Below are positions 36,646 to 46,053 of a DNA stretch of 64,000 bases, piece by piece. Made by a program: the position numbers and the translations under genes. A model generated the notes under the pieces. That model did no database searches. It had not been told where the DNA came from and was given only the letters and a program-made list of their open reading frames with translations. Source of the DNA: Ruegeria sp. HKCCD7303 (GTDB taxonomy: Bacteria > Pseudomonadota > Alphaproteobacteria > Rhodobacterales > Rhodobacteraceae); assembly GCF_013111185.1 (NCBI RefSeq), contig NZ_WVRE01000006.1, positions 62,001 through 126,000 on the forward strand. The letters run 5' to 3'. Positions within the stretch are counted from its first letter, which is position 1, and each line of letters opens with the position of its first letter.

Positions 36646-38304
36646 TCAGGTCCGATCGCGCCATCGATTCACAATTGGATAGCGCCGATCCAGCCAGAAG
36701 GCCCGCTTGCTGAGGCGCGTACCGGGGGCAGACTGGAACCGTTTGTATTCACTGATGTAAATCAGATGTTCGACCCGCCGGGCCTCGGCTTCGTCATACC
36801 CGGCAGCGACGCAGTCGGCGATTGAGCCATCCTGATCGACCAAAATCTCAAGGATACCGTCCAGAACCGGGTAGTCGGGCAAGCTGTCGCTGTCCTTCTG
36901 GTCTGCGCGCAGCTCGGCACTTGGCGGTTTGTCGATAATGGACGGGCGGATCACCTCGCACTTGGGACCCATCATCCAGTCTCGATGATTGACGTTGCGC
37001 CAACGGCAGGTTTCAAACACGCGGGTTTTGTATAGATCTTTGATCGGATTATAACCGCCATTCATGTCGCCATAGATCGTGGCATAGCCCACCGCGACCT
37101 CGGACTTGTTGCCGGTGGTCAACAGCATTTCACCAAACTTGTTCGAGATCGCCATCAGCAACAGTCCACGCAGGCGAGACTGAATATTTTCCTCGGTCAG
37201 TCCTTCGTCCAGCCCTGCAAACAAAGGCGCCAGAGTATTCGTTACCGCGGCCCGGCCCTCGGAAATCGGCACAAAATCATAGTGCACGCCCAGCGCCTTG
37301 GCGACGGCCTCGGCATCATCCAGCGAAGCCTGGCTGGTATATTCCGATGGCAACATCACACAGCGCACGTTTTCGGCCCCGATGGCGTCAACCGCGATGG
37401 CCGCCACCAAGGCAGAATCGACCCCGCCTGACAGACCAAGAAGCGCCTTTTTGAAACCCGTCTTGCCCATATAGTCCCGCAGCGATTGCACCATCGCGCG
37501 GTAATCCTGCTCCCATACATCTGGCTGAGGAACGATTTCGGCCGGCGTAATCCGCCAGCCATCGTCACCACGCTCAAGGTCCACTTGTGAGACAGTTTCG
37601 TCAAAAACAGGCATCCGGAAGGCCAGCTCTCCACCCGGGTTCAGGCCAAAGCTAGCACCGTCAAAAACCTGATCGTCCTGCCCGCCCACCATGTTCAGGT
37701 AAATCAGCGGCAGACCTGTTTCGACAACCCGTGCCACCATGTGATTTAGGCGCACGTCATACTTGTTGCGGAAATAGGGCGATCCGTTGGGGATCAGCAG
37801 AAACTCGGCCCCGGTTTCCTCGAGCGTTTCTGCGACGTCCGGGTGCCAGCCATCCTCGCAAATCGGGCTGCCTATACGGAAGTTTCCAACTGAATACGGC
37901 CCACCCAACGGTCCGGCATCGTACAGGCGCACTTCGTCAAAAACGGTTTCGTTCGGCAAATGATGTTTCAAAACCTTGCTGGTGATCCGCCCGTTTTTGA
38001 GGATCAGGTAGGCGTTGAACAACTTGTCCTCTTCCGCCCAAGGCGCGCCAATGGCAATCGCTGGTCCGTCTGCGCATGTTTTGGCCAACGCCTCGACCGC
38101 CGCCATGGCCGCACGGTGAAACACTGGCTTCTGGATCAGATCCTGCGTGTTGTACCCGGTGATGAACATCTCGGGGAAAGCCACCAGATCAGCACCGGCC
38201 GCCTTGCCTTGCTCCCATGCGGAAACGGCCTTGTCTGCGTTGCCTTCGATGTCGCCCACGGTTGGGTTCAGTTGCGCCAAAGTGATGCGGAAACGGTCGG
38301 CCAT
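36646..38304 (-). CDS. nadE: NAD+ synthase (glutamine-hydrolysing)
   Basis: Amidates deamido-NAD using glutamine, the last step of NAD synthesis. The 552-aa protein has an N-terminal nitrilase-type glutaminase domain (Glu in FPEMFITGYN near residue 45, Lys region near 110, Cys in ICEDGWHPD near 148) that feeds ammonia to the C-terminal synthetase with the PP-loop LSGGVDSAL near residue 290. The start at 38304 has GAGGGCAGC upstream and gives the standard DRFRITLAQLNPTVGD N-terminus; the frame from 38337 is not needed. nadD lies at 21305 in the same window. Confidence 0.95.
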   Translation of the reverse strand: MADRFRITLAQLNPTVGDIEGNADKAVSAWEQGKAAGADLVAFPEMFITGYNTQDLIQKPVFHRAAMAAVEALAKTCADGPAIAIGAPWAEEDKLFNAYLILKNGRITSKVLKHHLPNETVFDEVRLYDAGPLGGPYSVGNFRIGSPICEDGWHPDVAETLEETGAEFLLIPNGSPYFRNKYDVRLNHMVARVVETGLPLIYLNMVGGQDDQVFDGASFGLNPGGELAFRMPVFDETVSQVDLERGDDGWRITPAEIVPQPDVWEQDYRAMVQSLRDYMGKTGFKKALLGLSGGVDSALVAAIAVDAIGAENVRCVMLPSEYTSQASLDDAEAVAKALGVHYDFVPISEGRAAVTNTLAPLFAGLDEGLTEENIQSRLRGLLLMAISNKFGEMLLTTGNKSEVAVGYATIYGDMNGGYNPIKDLYKTRVFETCRWRNVNHRDWMMGPKCEVIRPSIIDKPPSAELRADQKDSDSLPDYPVLDGILEILVDQDGSIADCVAAGYDEAEARRVEHLIYISEYKRFQSAPGTRLSKRAFWLDRRYPIVNRWRDRT

Positions 38305-38458
38305 GCTGCCCTCTTGCCTCGTCAGTCCTATTGCCATTTAGCAGATCACCGCGCGAGTAAAAGGCCAATGCGGCAAAAGCCGTTGCCCTGCCTTCGACGG
38401 TATCCTAGTTTTGCTTTCAAAGATGCAACCAGCGATGACCCGGCAGGCAGGACCGAAA

Positions 38459-39940
38459 ATGAACGTGATCCGATACTCGATTTTGGCAGCGGGGCTAAGT
38501 CTGTCCGCGGCGACAGCGTTTGCGCAGGACGGAACGGTCATCGTCAAAGATGACGAGGTTGGCGGCGTCTATGAAGGCACCTATGAAAACGGTTTGCGTC
38601 ACGGGACGGGGACGTACAGGCTGCCCAACGGGTTTGAATACACGGGCCAGTGGGTTGAAGGCGAGATTCAGGGTCAGGGCTTGACCCGCTATCCGGACGG
38701 GTCGATCTATGAAGGCAGTTTTGCCAAAGGCCAACCCGAAGGGCGCGGTAAGATCGTTTACGCCAATGGCAGCAGCTATGACGGCGAATGGTCCAACGGG
38801 TCGATCAACGGTACGGGAGTTGCAGAATTTGCAAATGGCACGCGCTATGAAGGTGAGTTCAAAAACGCCCAGCGGCACGGCAAAGGCATTCTGACTTTTC
38901 CCGACGGATACATCTATGATGGCGACTGGGTTGATGGTCAGCGGCAGGGCAAGGCCAAAGTCACCTACGCGGACGGCAGCGTGTACGAAGGCGACGTCAG
39001 TGCAGGTTTGCGCGATGGCACGGGCACGCAAACCATTCCCGACGGCATGATATATTCCGGTGAATGGGCGCAGGATCAGATCACCGGCACCGGTCGCCTG
39101 ACCTATGCCAATGGCGATGTCTACGAGGGCGAACTGGTAGAAGGGCGCCGTCAGGGCAAAGGCAAAGTGACCCACGCGCAAGGCGACGTGTACGAAGGCG
39201 ACTTTGTCGATGATCGCCGCCAGGGCAAGGGCACGTTCACCGGCACGGACGGCTTTGTGTATACCGGCGACTGGAACCAGGGACAGATCGAAGGTCTGGG
39301 AGAGCTGACTTATCCCGATGGCTCGGTTTATGTCGGCGATTTTGTTGCCGATTTGGCCGAGGGTACGGGCCGCATCACCTATCCTGATGGGTCAACCTAT
39401 GAAGGTGATTGGATCGCGGGCGTGATCGAGGGTCAGGGCACGGCCACTTATGCCAACGGAATGATCTACAAGGGCCAGTTCAAGAACGCGCAAAGCCATG
39501 GCAAGGGCGTCGTGACACGCGCGGACGGTTCGGTCTATGACGGCGACTGGGTCGATGGCGTTCGCCAGGGCAAAGGCAAAGCGACCTATTCCGACGGGAC
39601 CATCTATACCGGTGATTTTCTGAACGGAAAACGACATGGCAAAGGGGAAATCGTGACCCCCGCTGGCTTCAAATACGTGGGCGACTGGTCCGAAGGTAAG
39701 ATCGAAGGCGTCGGCGTCGCCACTTATTCGAACGGCGATGTGTACGAAGGCAATTTTGTCGATAACAAGCGCCAGGGCAGCGGAACGATGCGCTATGCCA
39801 ACGGGCAGGAAGAAACTGGTATTTGGGAAAACGGAGTCTTGCCGGGCCGTGCCTCTGACCAGCAAAGCGAGTCAGACACGCCGGATCCACAGCCCGCGCC
39901 GGATGATCAGGCCGAAACGCCCGAGGCCTCCGACGGGTAA
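38459..39940 (+). CDS. Exported protein with 18 MORN repeats
   Basis: A 493-aa protein with a Sec signal peptide (cleavage after TAFA, residue 22), then 18 consecutive MORN repeats of exactly 23 residues (about residues 38-451, bases 38570-39811). Each fits YxGxxxxGxxxGxGxxxxxxGxx. The C-terminal 40 residues are an acidic, Pro/Asp/Glu-rich tail. Repeat n resembles repeat n+9 (for example repeats 5-6 with FKNAQRHGKG and 14-15 with FKNAQSHGKG), so the array is a duplicated nine-repeat block. AGGA lies six bases before ATG 38459; an earlier ATG at 38411 is unlikely. MORN rods bind lipids or proteins in eukaryotes; a periplasmic or surface scaffold is inferred. Confidence 0.9.
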   Translation: MNVIRYSILAAGLSLSAATAFAQDGTVIVKDDEVGGVYEGTYENGLRHGTGTYRLPNGFEYTGQWVEGEIQGQGLTRYPDGSIYEGSFAKGQPEGRGKIVYANGSSYDGEWSNGSINGTGVAEFANGTRYEGEFKNAQRHGKGILTFPDGYIYDGDWVDGQRQGKAKVTYADGSVYEGDVSAGLRDGTGTQTIPDGMIYSGEWAQDQITGTGRLTYANGDVYEGELVEGRRQGKGKVTHAQGDVYEGDFVDDRRQGKGTFTGTDGFVYTGDWNQGQIEGLGELTYPDGSVYVGDFVADLAEGTGRITYPDGSTYEGDWIAGVIEGQGTATYANGMIYKGQFKNAQSHGKGVVTRADGSVYDGDWVDGVRQGKGKATYSDGTIYTGDFLNGKRHGKGEIVTPAGFKYVGDWSEGKIEGVGVATYSNGDVYEGNFVDNKRQGSGTMRYANGQEETGIWENGVLPGRASDQQSESDTPDPQPAPDDQAETPEASDG

Positions 39941-39944
39941 ACGC

Positions 39945-40610
39945 TCACCAAGGAACGGGTTGCCCGGCCCAATCAAAGAAACCGCCGGTATCCTCTGGCG
40001 TCAGTCCATTGATCACGGATAACAGGTTTTGGGCGGCGACCTCCGGCTCGACGGCGGGATGCCGATTCAAGTACTTCTGAGTGAACGCAGTTTTCACGGT
40101 CCCTGGATGCAAGGCGACACAAATCGCCTGCTTATGCGTCCGCGACAGCTCGATGGCTGAGGTATGGACAACCTGATTTACCGCAGCCTTGGCGGCCCGG
40201 TAGCTGATCCAGCCGCCCATCCGATTGTCCGCGATGGATCCTACACGCGCTGAGAGAACCGCAAAAACCGACCGCCCCTTGCGGGGCAAAAGCCTGTGTG
40301 CCCGGCTCAGCACCAAAGCCGGACCTACCGCGTTGAGTGCAAATTGATCCATCATCGCCTTGGCTGAAACCGCACGAATTGTCTTTTCCGGTGCAGCGCC
40401 TTCGATCTCCAACGCTCCGGATGCGACCAGTATCAAGTCAAAGGGATCGGACAGCCCATCAATGATCGGCAACGCATGGTCAGGGTCAGTCAGATCGAAC
40501 CCATCCATTGACCGCGACAGACCCGTTACCGAGACGCCTTGCGACTCTAAGGTAGTACAAACCGCAGCGCCAATGCCACCCGAGGCTCCGATGATCAATG
40601 CTGTTTTCAT
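39945..40610 (-). CDS. Short-chain dehydrogenase/reductase (SDR)
   Basis: NAD(P)-dependent oxidoreductase (221 aa) with the classical SDR fold. The cofactor loop is IIGASGGIG (about residues 5-13), an acidic loop VTGLSRSMDGFDLTD, the catalytic Ser in AVLSARVGSI and the YRAAK motif (YxxxK). The shape is of the C-factor/CsgA-like short type seen next to unrelated genes. Two ATGs (40616, 40610) are in frame; GGATGCAG gives the second a usable spacing. It is convergent with the MORN gene, four bases apart. Substrate unknown. Confidence 0.9.
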   Translation of the reverse strand: MKTALIIGASGGIGAAVCTTLESQGVSVTGLSRSMDGFDLTDPDHALPIIDGLSDPFDLILVASGALEIEGAAPEKTIRAVSAKAMMDQFALNAVGPALVLSRAHRLLPRKGRSVFAVLSARVGSIADNRMGGWISYRAAKAAVNQVVHTSAIELSRTHKQAICVALHPGTVKTAFTQKYLNRHPAVEPEVAAQNLLSVINGLTPEDTGGFFDWAGQPVPW

Positions 40611-40734
40611 CTGCATCCAGCTAGCTGCGCAGAGGGCACAATCAAGTTGGTCTGGAATTAGAAAGCCAGCGCAGGACCTGTTGGACGCAAATTGGCCTTT
40701 TCATTCCTGGCGGGCTCTGTATAACCTCAATCCC

Positions 40735-40821
40735 ATGATCAACCGTGCAGATATCCTTTGTGCCGACACCGCCCTGCGCGGTGCGTCTCTGCGTGGCCTA
40801 CTGATCCTAATCCGCCTCTGA
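40735..40821 (+). CDS. leuL: Leucine-rich leader peptide of leuA
   Basis: A 28-aa leader peptide that is too short for normal gene finders. It ends RGLLILIRL, with five Leu and two Ile in the last nine residues, using CTA, CTG, CTA and CTC codons. It lies 80 bp before leuA, and its stop codon lies inside the left arm of a hairpin, the classical attenuation geometry. No Shine-Dalgarno precedes the ATG, but a TATAAC at 40720-40725 would start transcription only a few bases before it, so it may be leaderless, as known for trpL in Sinorhizobium. Confidence 0.72.
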   Translation: MINRADILCADTALRGASLRGLLILIRL

Positions 40822-40866
40822 GCGTGCCATCCGGCGCGCCCGCTCAGAGGAGGACGCCAGCGCGCC
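40815..40866 (+). promoter_or_regulatory. leuA attenuator: two mutually exclusive hairpins
   Basis: Stem A pairs CCTCTGAGCG (40815-40824) with CGCTCAGAGG (40841-40850), a perfect 10 bp. Stem B pairs GGCGCGC (40833-40839) with GCGCGCC (40860-40866). Stem B's left arm lies in the loop of stem A and its right arm beyond it, so they cross and exclude each other. A ribosome on the Leu codons would block the left arm of A. Neither stem ends in a T tract, so the mechanism could be non-canonical termination or control of leuA translation. Confidence 0.6.
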
Positions 40867-40901
40867 AAGAAGGCTTTAGGACAGACAAGAAAGAGATTCC
40901 C

Positions 40902-42470
40902 ATGACAAACGTGACCGACCAAGACCGCGTCTTGATCTTCGATACCACTTTGCGCGACGGCGAGCAGAGCCCCGGCGCGACCATGACCCATGACGAAAAG
41001 CTGGAGATTGCCGAACTGCTGGACGAAATGGGCGTCGACATCATCGAGGCTGGCTTTCCAATCGCGTCCGAGGGTGATTTCAAGGCGGTGTCCGAGATCG
41101 CCCAACGCGCGAAGAACAGCCGCATCTGCGGTCTGGCGCGCGCTAACTTCGCCGACATTGATCGCTGTTGGGAGGCGGTGAAACACGCCGAGCAAAACCG
41201 GATTCACACGTTTATCGGCACTTCTCCACTGCACCGCGCCATTCCGAACCTGACAATGGATGAGATGGCCGACAAGATTCACGAAACGGTCAGCCACGCG
41301 CGTAATCTGTGCGAAAACGTACAGTGGTCGCCTATGGATGCAACGCGGACGGAGTGGGACTACCTGTGCCGCGTAATCGAGATTGCAATCAAAGCCGGGG
41401 CTACCACGATCAACATTCCAGATACTGTGGGATACACCGCACCGGTCGAAAGCGCTGACCTGATCAAACGCCTGATCGAAACGGTTCCGGGCGCGGATGA
41501 GGTGATCTTTGCCACCCATTGCCACAACGACCTGGGCATGGCGACCGCGAACTCGCTGGCCGCAGTCGCCGGTGGCGCGCGTCAGATCGAATGCACCATC
41601 AACGGGTTGGGCGAACGTGCGGGCAACACCGCGTTGGAAGAAGTCGTGATGGCCCTACGCACCCGCAATGACATCATGCCTTGGCACACCGGTATCGACA
41701 CCACCAAGATCATGCATATCTCCCGTCGCGTGGCGACAGTGTCGGGGTTCAACGTGCAGTTCAACAAGGCCATTGTTGGCAAGAACGCCTTTGCGCATGA
41801 AAGCGGCATCCACCAAGACGGGATGCTCAAGAACCGCGAAAACTTTGAAATCATGCGCCCCGAGGACATTGGCCTGTCCGGTACTTCTCTGCCGCTGGGC
41901 AAACACTCGGGCCGCGCGGCGCTGCGCGACAAGCTTGAGACGTTGGGTTTTGAGGTTGGGGACAACCAACTCAAAGACATCTTCGTGCGATTCAAGGATC
42001 TGGCCGACCGCAAGAAAGAGGTGTTTGACGACGACCTCATCGCGTTGATGACGATGGATGATCACGATGATTATCTTCAGCTTGTCTCGATGAAAGTGAC
42101 CTGCGGTACAGGTGGTCAGGCGGAATCCACGGTCGAGTTGGAAATGGACGGCAAGGACGTTATCGCCACTGAACATGGTGACGGACCGGTGGACGCGACC
42201 TTCAAAGCGATACGGGCAATCTATCCCAACACCGCCCGCCTTCAGCTGTATCAGGTTCATGCGGTCACCGAAGGCACAGATGCGCAAGCTACCGTTTCTG
42301 TTCGCCTGAGCGAGGATGGAATGATCGCCACAGGCCAGTCAGCCAATACAGACACGGTGGTGGCCTCGGCCAAAGCGTATATCCACGCGCTGAACCGCCT
42401 GATCGTACGGCGCGAAAAAGCGGGTCCCGGTGCTGATACGCGTGAGATCAGCTATAAAGACCTGACCTGA
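40902..42470 (+). CDS. leuA: 2-isopropylmalate synthase
   Basis: Condenses acetyl-CoA with 2-oxoisovalerate, the first committed step of leucine synthesis, feedback-inhibited by leucine. The 522-aa protein has the HMGL-like TIM barrel with FDTTLRDGEQSPGATM (about residue 13), the metal-binding THCHNDLGMATANS, and a C-terminal allosteric LeuA dimer domain. The longer frame from 40758 overlaps the leader and attenuator and is not used; AAGAGA lies six to ten bases before ATG 40902. Expression is probably controlled by the leader peptide upstream. A strong palindromic terminator follows. Confidence 0.95.
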   Translation: MTNVTDQDRVLIFDTTLRDGEQSPGATMTHDEKLEIAELLDEMGVDIIEAGFPIASEGDFKAVSEIAQRAKNSRICGLARANFADIDRCWEAVKHAEQNRIHTFIGTSPLHRAIPNLTMDEMADKIHETVSHARNLCENVQWSPMDATRTEWDYLCRVIEIAIKAGATTINIPDTVGYTAPVESADLIKRLIETVPGADEVIFATHCHNDLGMATANSLAAVAGGARQIECTINGLGERAGNTALEEVVMALRTRNDIMPWHTGIDTTKIMHISRRVATVSGFNVQFNKAIVGKNAFAHESGIHQDGMLKNRENFEIMRPEDIGLSGTSLPLGKHSGRAALRDKLETLGFEVGDNQLKDIFVRFKDLADRKKEVFDDDLIALMTMDDHDDYLQLVSMKVTCGTGGQAESTVELEMDGKDVIATEHGDGPVDATFKAIRAIYPNTARLQLYQVHAVTEGTDAQATVSVRLSEDGMIATGQSANTDTVVASAKAYIHALNRLIVRREKAGPGADTREISYKDLT

Positions 42471-42529
42471 ACGGCCCAAGGGCTCCCGCACCCGCGGCGG
42501 CCCGGCTTCGCCGTCCCTTTTTGGGCTTT

Positions 42530-42566
42530 GGGCCCGGCAGCGCGCTTATGGCGCGCTGCCGGGCCC
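42530..42566. terminator. Bidirectional terminator between leuA and rlmJ
   Basis: A perfect 16-bp stem (GGGCCCGGCAGCGCGC and its complement) with the 5-base loop TTATG lies between two convergent genes. T-rich stretches flank both sides (CCCTTTTTGGG before, ACTTCTTTTC after), suiting termination in both directions. Confidence 0.9.
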
Positions 42567-42575
42567 AACTTCTTT

Positions 42576-43361
42576 TCAAAGCTGGTCAAACAAAGTGGAC
42601 AGACGTTCCACTTCGTCTTCGATGCCAAACGGGGCGTTGATGATGAACATGCCGGAGCCGACCATCCGATGCCCTTGACGAACCGGAGGGAACGTCACCT
42701 CGTGACAGACAGCTTTGGGGTAGTTTTGCAACTTCAAAGCACGGGTCATGGGCAGGTGGCGCTTATCCGAAAGGATGGGATACCACAGCGCAATGATACC
42801 GACATTCCACTTACGGTGCAGCTTGGCGATGATCCCGGGCAGCCGGTCATAATCGGTTTTCACCTCATAACTCGGGTCGATCAGCAGCATACCCCTGCGA
42901 GGTGTGGGTGGAAGCAGGGATTGCGCCAGCGCAAAACCGTCTTGCTGGTAAACCTTGGCCCCAAAGGGCGACATGGCCAAGGCCAGAGCGGCATGTTCTT
43001 GTGGGTGAAGTTCCGCAAAATGCAAGCTGTCCTGATCCCGCAGCAGATTGGCCGCAACCAGTGGCGATCCGGGATAGGCAGAGGAACCGTGCCGCGCCTG
43101 CACGCGGTGCAAAACGCGCGCCATTGGATGATCATCCCCGAACCAACCCTCTTGCTGTGCACGCTTGATCCCTGCAGCCGCCTCGCCGGTGCGCACGGCT
43201 TCGGCCGCATCCAGCTTGTACAAACCCCGCCCGGAATGCGTTTCGATATAGCTGAGCGGCTTGTCCTTGCGTGTCAGATAATTCAGCACCCAGGCCAACA
43301 ATGCGTGCTTTTGGACATCAGCCAGATTGCCGGCGTGGTAAATGTGTTGATAAGAGAGCAT
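42576..43361 (-). CDS. rlmJ: 23S rRNA (adenine(2030)-N6)-methyltransferase
   Basis: Methylates A2030 in 23S rRNA. The 261-aa product opens with LSYQHIYHAGNLADVQKHALL, the RlmJ N-terminal signature, and has the catalytic LIDPSYEVKTDY region (NPPF/DPPY-like DPSY, about residue 164) and the SAM-binding segments YIETHSGRG. ATG 43361 gives this start; an upstream ATG at 43385 would add eight residues. It is convergent with leuA, sharing a terminator. E. coli RlmJ has DPPY; the S in DPSY is a small variation also seen in relatives. Confidence 0.9.
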   Translation of the reverse strand: MLSYQHIYHAGNLADVQKHALLAWVLNYLTRKDKPLSYIETHSGRGLYKLDAAEAVRTGEAAAGIKRAQQEGWFGDDHPMARVLHRVQARHGSSAYPGSPLVAANLLRDQDSLHFAELHPQEHAALALAMSPFGAKVYQQDGFALAQSLLPPTPRRGMLLIDPSYEVKTDYDRLPGIIAKLHRKWNVGIIALWYPILSDKRHLPMTRALKLQNYPKAVCHEVTFPPVRQGHRMVGSGMFIINAPFGIEDEVERLSTLFDQL

Positions 43362-43450
43362 TTTGCCTTCTAAAGTCCCAATCAATAAGGCGGAAAGGTG
43401 CTGATTGTCGCGGAATCAGCCCTTTTACCGGGCGTGATGGCACCCTATAA

Positions 43451-44563
<1,113 letters not shown>

Positions 44564-44621
44564 GGCGCGCACCCTTTGCACATAGGGTAAATTCGGCACG
44601 AGCAGCACGGGAAGGTAACCT

Positions 44622-45524
44622 GTGGCAAAAGACCGATCACAGCGCGATGACTACACAACCCCCTTGCGGCGTTTGCTGTTGGGCATCGTTATTATGTGTT
44701 TACTGGGTATCTTTCTGGTCTGGCGTATTGATAGCCCGCGCGTGGAACGGTTCCGTGCGCAGGTGGTAGATACGGTCGTCCCTTCGATGGAATGGGCCAT
44801 GGTGCCCGTTACGGCCGCCGTTAATCTAGTACGCGATTTCCAAAGCTACCAACGCCTGAGCGAACAAAACCGTGAACTGCGCAGCGAATTGCGCCTGATG
44901 CGCGCCTGGAAAGAGGCCGCGCTGCAACTAGAGCAGGAAAACGCCCGGTTGTTGGATCTCAACAACGTACGTCTTGATCCGCGCCTGACTTATATCACCG
45001 GTGTTGTGATGGCCGACAGCGGCTCGCCTTTCCGGCAATCTGTTTTGCTGAACGTAGGCGAGCGCGACGGCATCGTCGATGGATGGGCCACAATGGACGG
45101 CATCGGTCTTGTTGGGCGGATCTCGGGTGTTGGTTCCGATACAGCCCGCGTTATTCTGGTGACAGATGCCACCAGCGCCATCCCTGCTACCATCCAACCA
45201 TCGGGTCAGACTGCGTTGATCAAAGGCGACAACACGCCTGCGCCTGTGGTCGAGTTCCTTGAGAACCGAGAACTGGTTCGCCCCGGAGATCGCGTCATTA
45301 CTTCAGGCGACGGCGGCGTGTTTCCGGCTGGCCTGCTGATCGGCCAGATTGCAGCGGATCCGGGTGGCCGGTTGCGCGTGCGCTTGTCGGCTGATTTCGA
45401 ACGGCTGGAGTTTTTGCGGGTTCTGCGATTCAACTCAGCCCCGACCATTCGGGACCCCGGTGGCATCGTCGGCCCCACCCGCCCCGAAGCCGCTCTATCT
45501 CCTGAGGAACTTGGCGATGGATAA
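44622..45524 (+). CDS. mreC: Rod-shape-determining protein MreC
   Basis: Bitopic inner-membrane protein (300 aa) with one transmembrane helix (about residues 16-37), a periplasmic coiled coil (about 70-110, EQNRELRSELRLMRAWKEAA in two parts) and the double beta-barrel MreC domain (YITGVVMADSGSPFRQSVLLNVG). It starts with GTG, with GGGAAGG six bases upstream. The C-terminus is Pro/Glu-rich. Its last codons overlap mreD by eight bases. MreC links MreB to PBP2. Confidence 0.95.
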   Translation: MAKDRSQRDDYTTPLRRLLLGIVIMCLLGIFLVWRIDSPRVERFRAQVVDTVVPSMEWAMVPVTAAVNLVRDFQSYQRLSEQNRELRSELRLMRAWKEAALQLEQENARLLDLNNVRLDPRLTYITGVVMADSGSPFRQSVLLNVGERDGIVDGWATMDGIGLVGRISGVGSDTARVILVTDATSAIPATIQPSGQTALIKGDNTPAPVVEFLENRELVRPGDRVITSGDGGVFPAGLLIGQIAADPGGRLRVRLSADFERLEFLRVLRFNSAPTIRDPGGIVGPTRPEAALSPEELGDG

Positions 45525-46053
45525 GCCAGCCTCACATAACTTGGCCATGCGGGGCCTTTTTGCGGCGCTGGCCGTCTTGGTGCTGTTCCTGCACTTGTTG
45601 CCGCTGGATGCACAACCCAACCGCTGGCCCTTTCCTGACGTTCTGATTGCCCTGACCTTTGCCTGGGTGCTGCGTCGCCCAGATTATGTCCCAACCCTGC
45701 TGGTTGCGTTCGTGATGTTGATGGCGGATCTTCTTCTGCAACGCCCACCCGGTCTTTTGGCGGCACTGGTTGTCTTTGGATCAGCCTATCTGCGTTCGGC
45801 GGCACCCGGTATGAAAGATGCCGGTTTTGTCGGAGAATGGATGTCCGTTGGCGTGGTCATCACGGGCGTCTTTCTGGCGAACAGGGTCATTCTTTCGATC
45901 TTGTCTGTGCAACAGGCCGCGTTGTGGCCCGTCATGATCCAGCTTATTCTGACGATCGCCTGCTATCCCGCCATTGTGGGACTCAGCCAAAGCGTGTTCG
46001 GGGTCCGTCGCATATCCGCGTCGGATGCCAGTGCTGTAGGAGGTCGGGCATGA
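45517..46053 (+). CDS. mreD: Rod-shape-determining protein MreD
   Basis: Small polytopic membrane protein (178 aa) with about five hydrophobic helices: residues 11-30, 38-52, 58-75, 78-90, 108-127 and 138-155. The ATG at 45517 lies inside the mreC 3' end (8-bp overlap), so it is translationally coupled; a longer frame from 45349 lies entirely within mreC and is not used. The family is identified by size, topology and position between mreC and mrdA. It overlaps mrdA by four bases. Confidence 0.92.
   Translation: MDKPASHNLAMRGLFAALAVLVLFLHLLPLDAQPNRWPFPDVLIALTFAWVLRRPDYVPTLLVAFVMLMADLLLQRPPGLLAALVVFGSAYLRSAAPGMKDAGFVGEWMSVGVVITGVFLANRVILSILSVQQAALWPVMIQLILTIACYPAIVGLSQSVFGVRRISASDASAVGGRA

Noticed and set aside
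36314..36682. A 122-codon plus-strand frame
   Set aside because: It overlaps the nadE 3' end and the opposite small gene, with no ribosome binding site or coherent domain pattern.
38570..39811. A regular DNA repeat every 69 bases, which at first sight suggests a CRISPR-like or minisatellite array
   Set aside because: The periodicity comes from the 23-residue MORN coding repeats; there are no conserved non-coding repeats or spacers.
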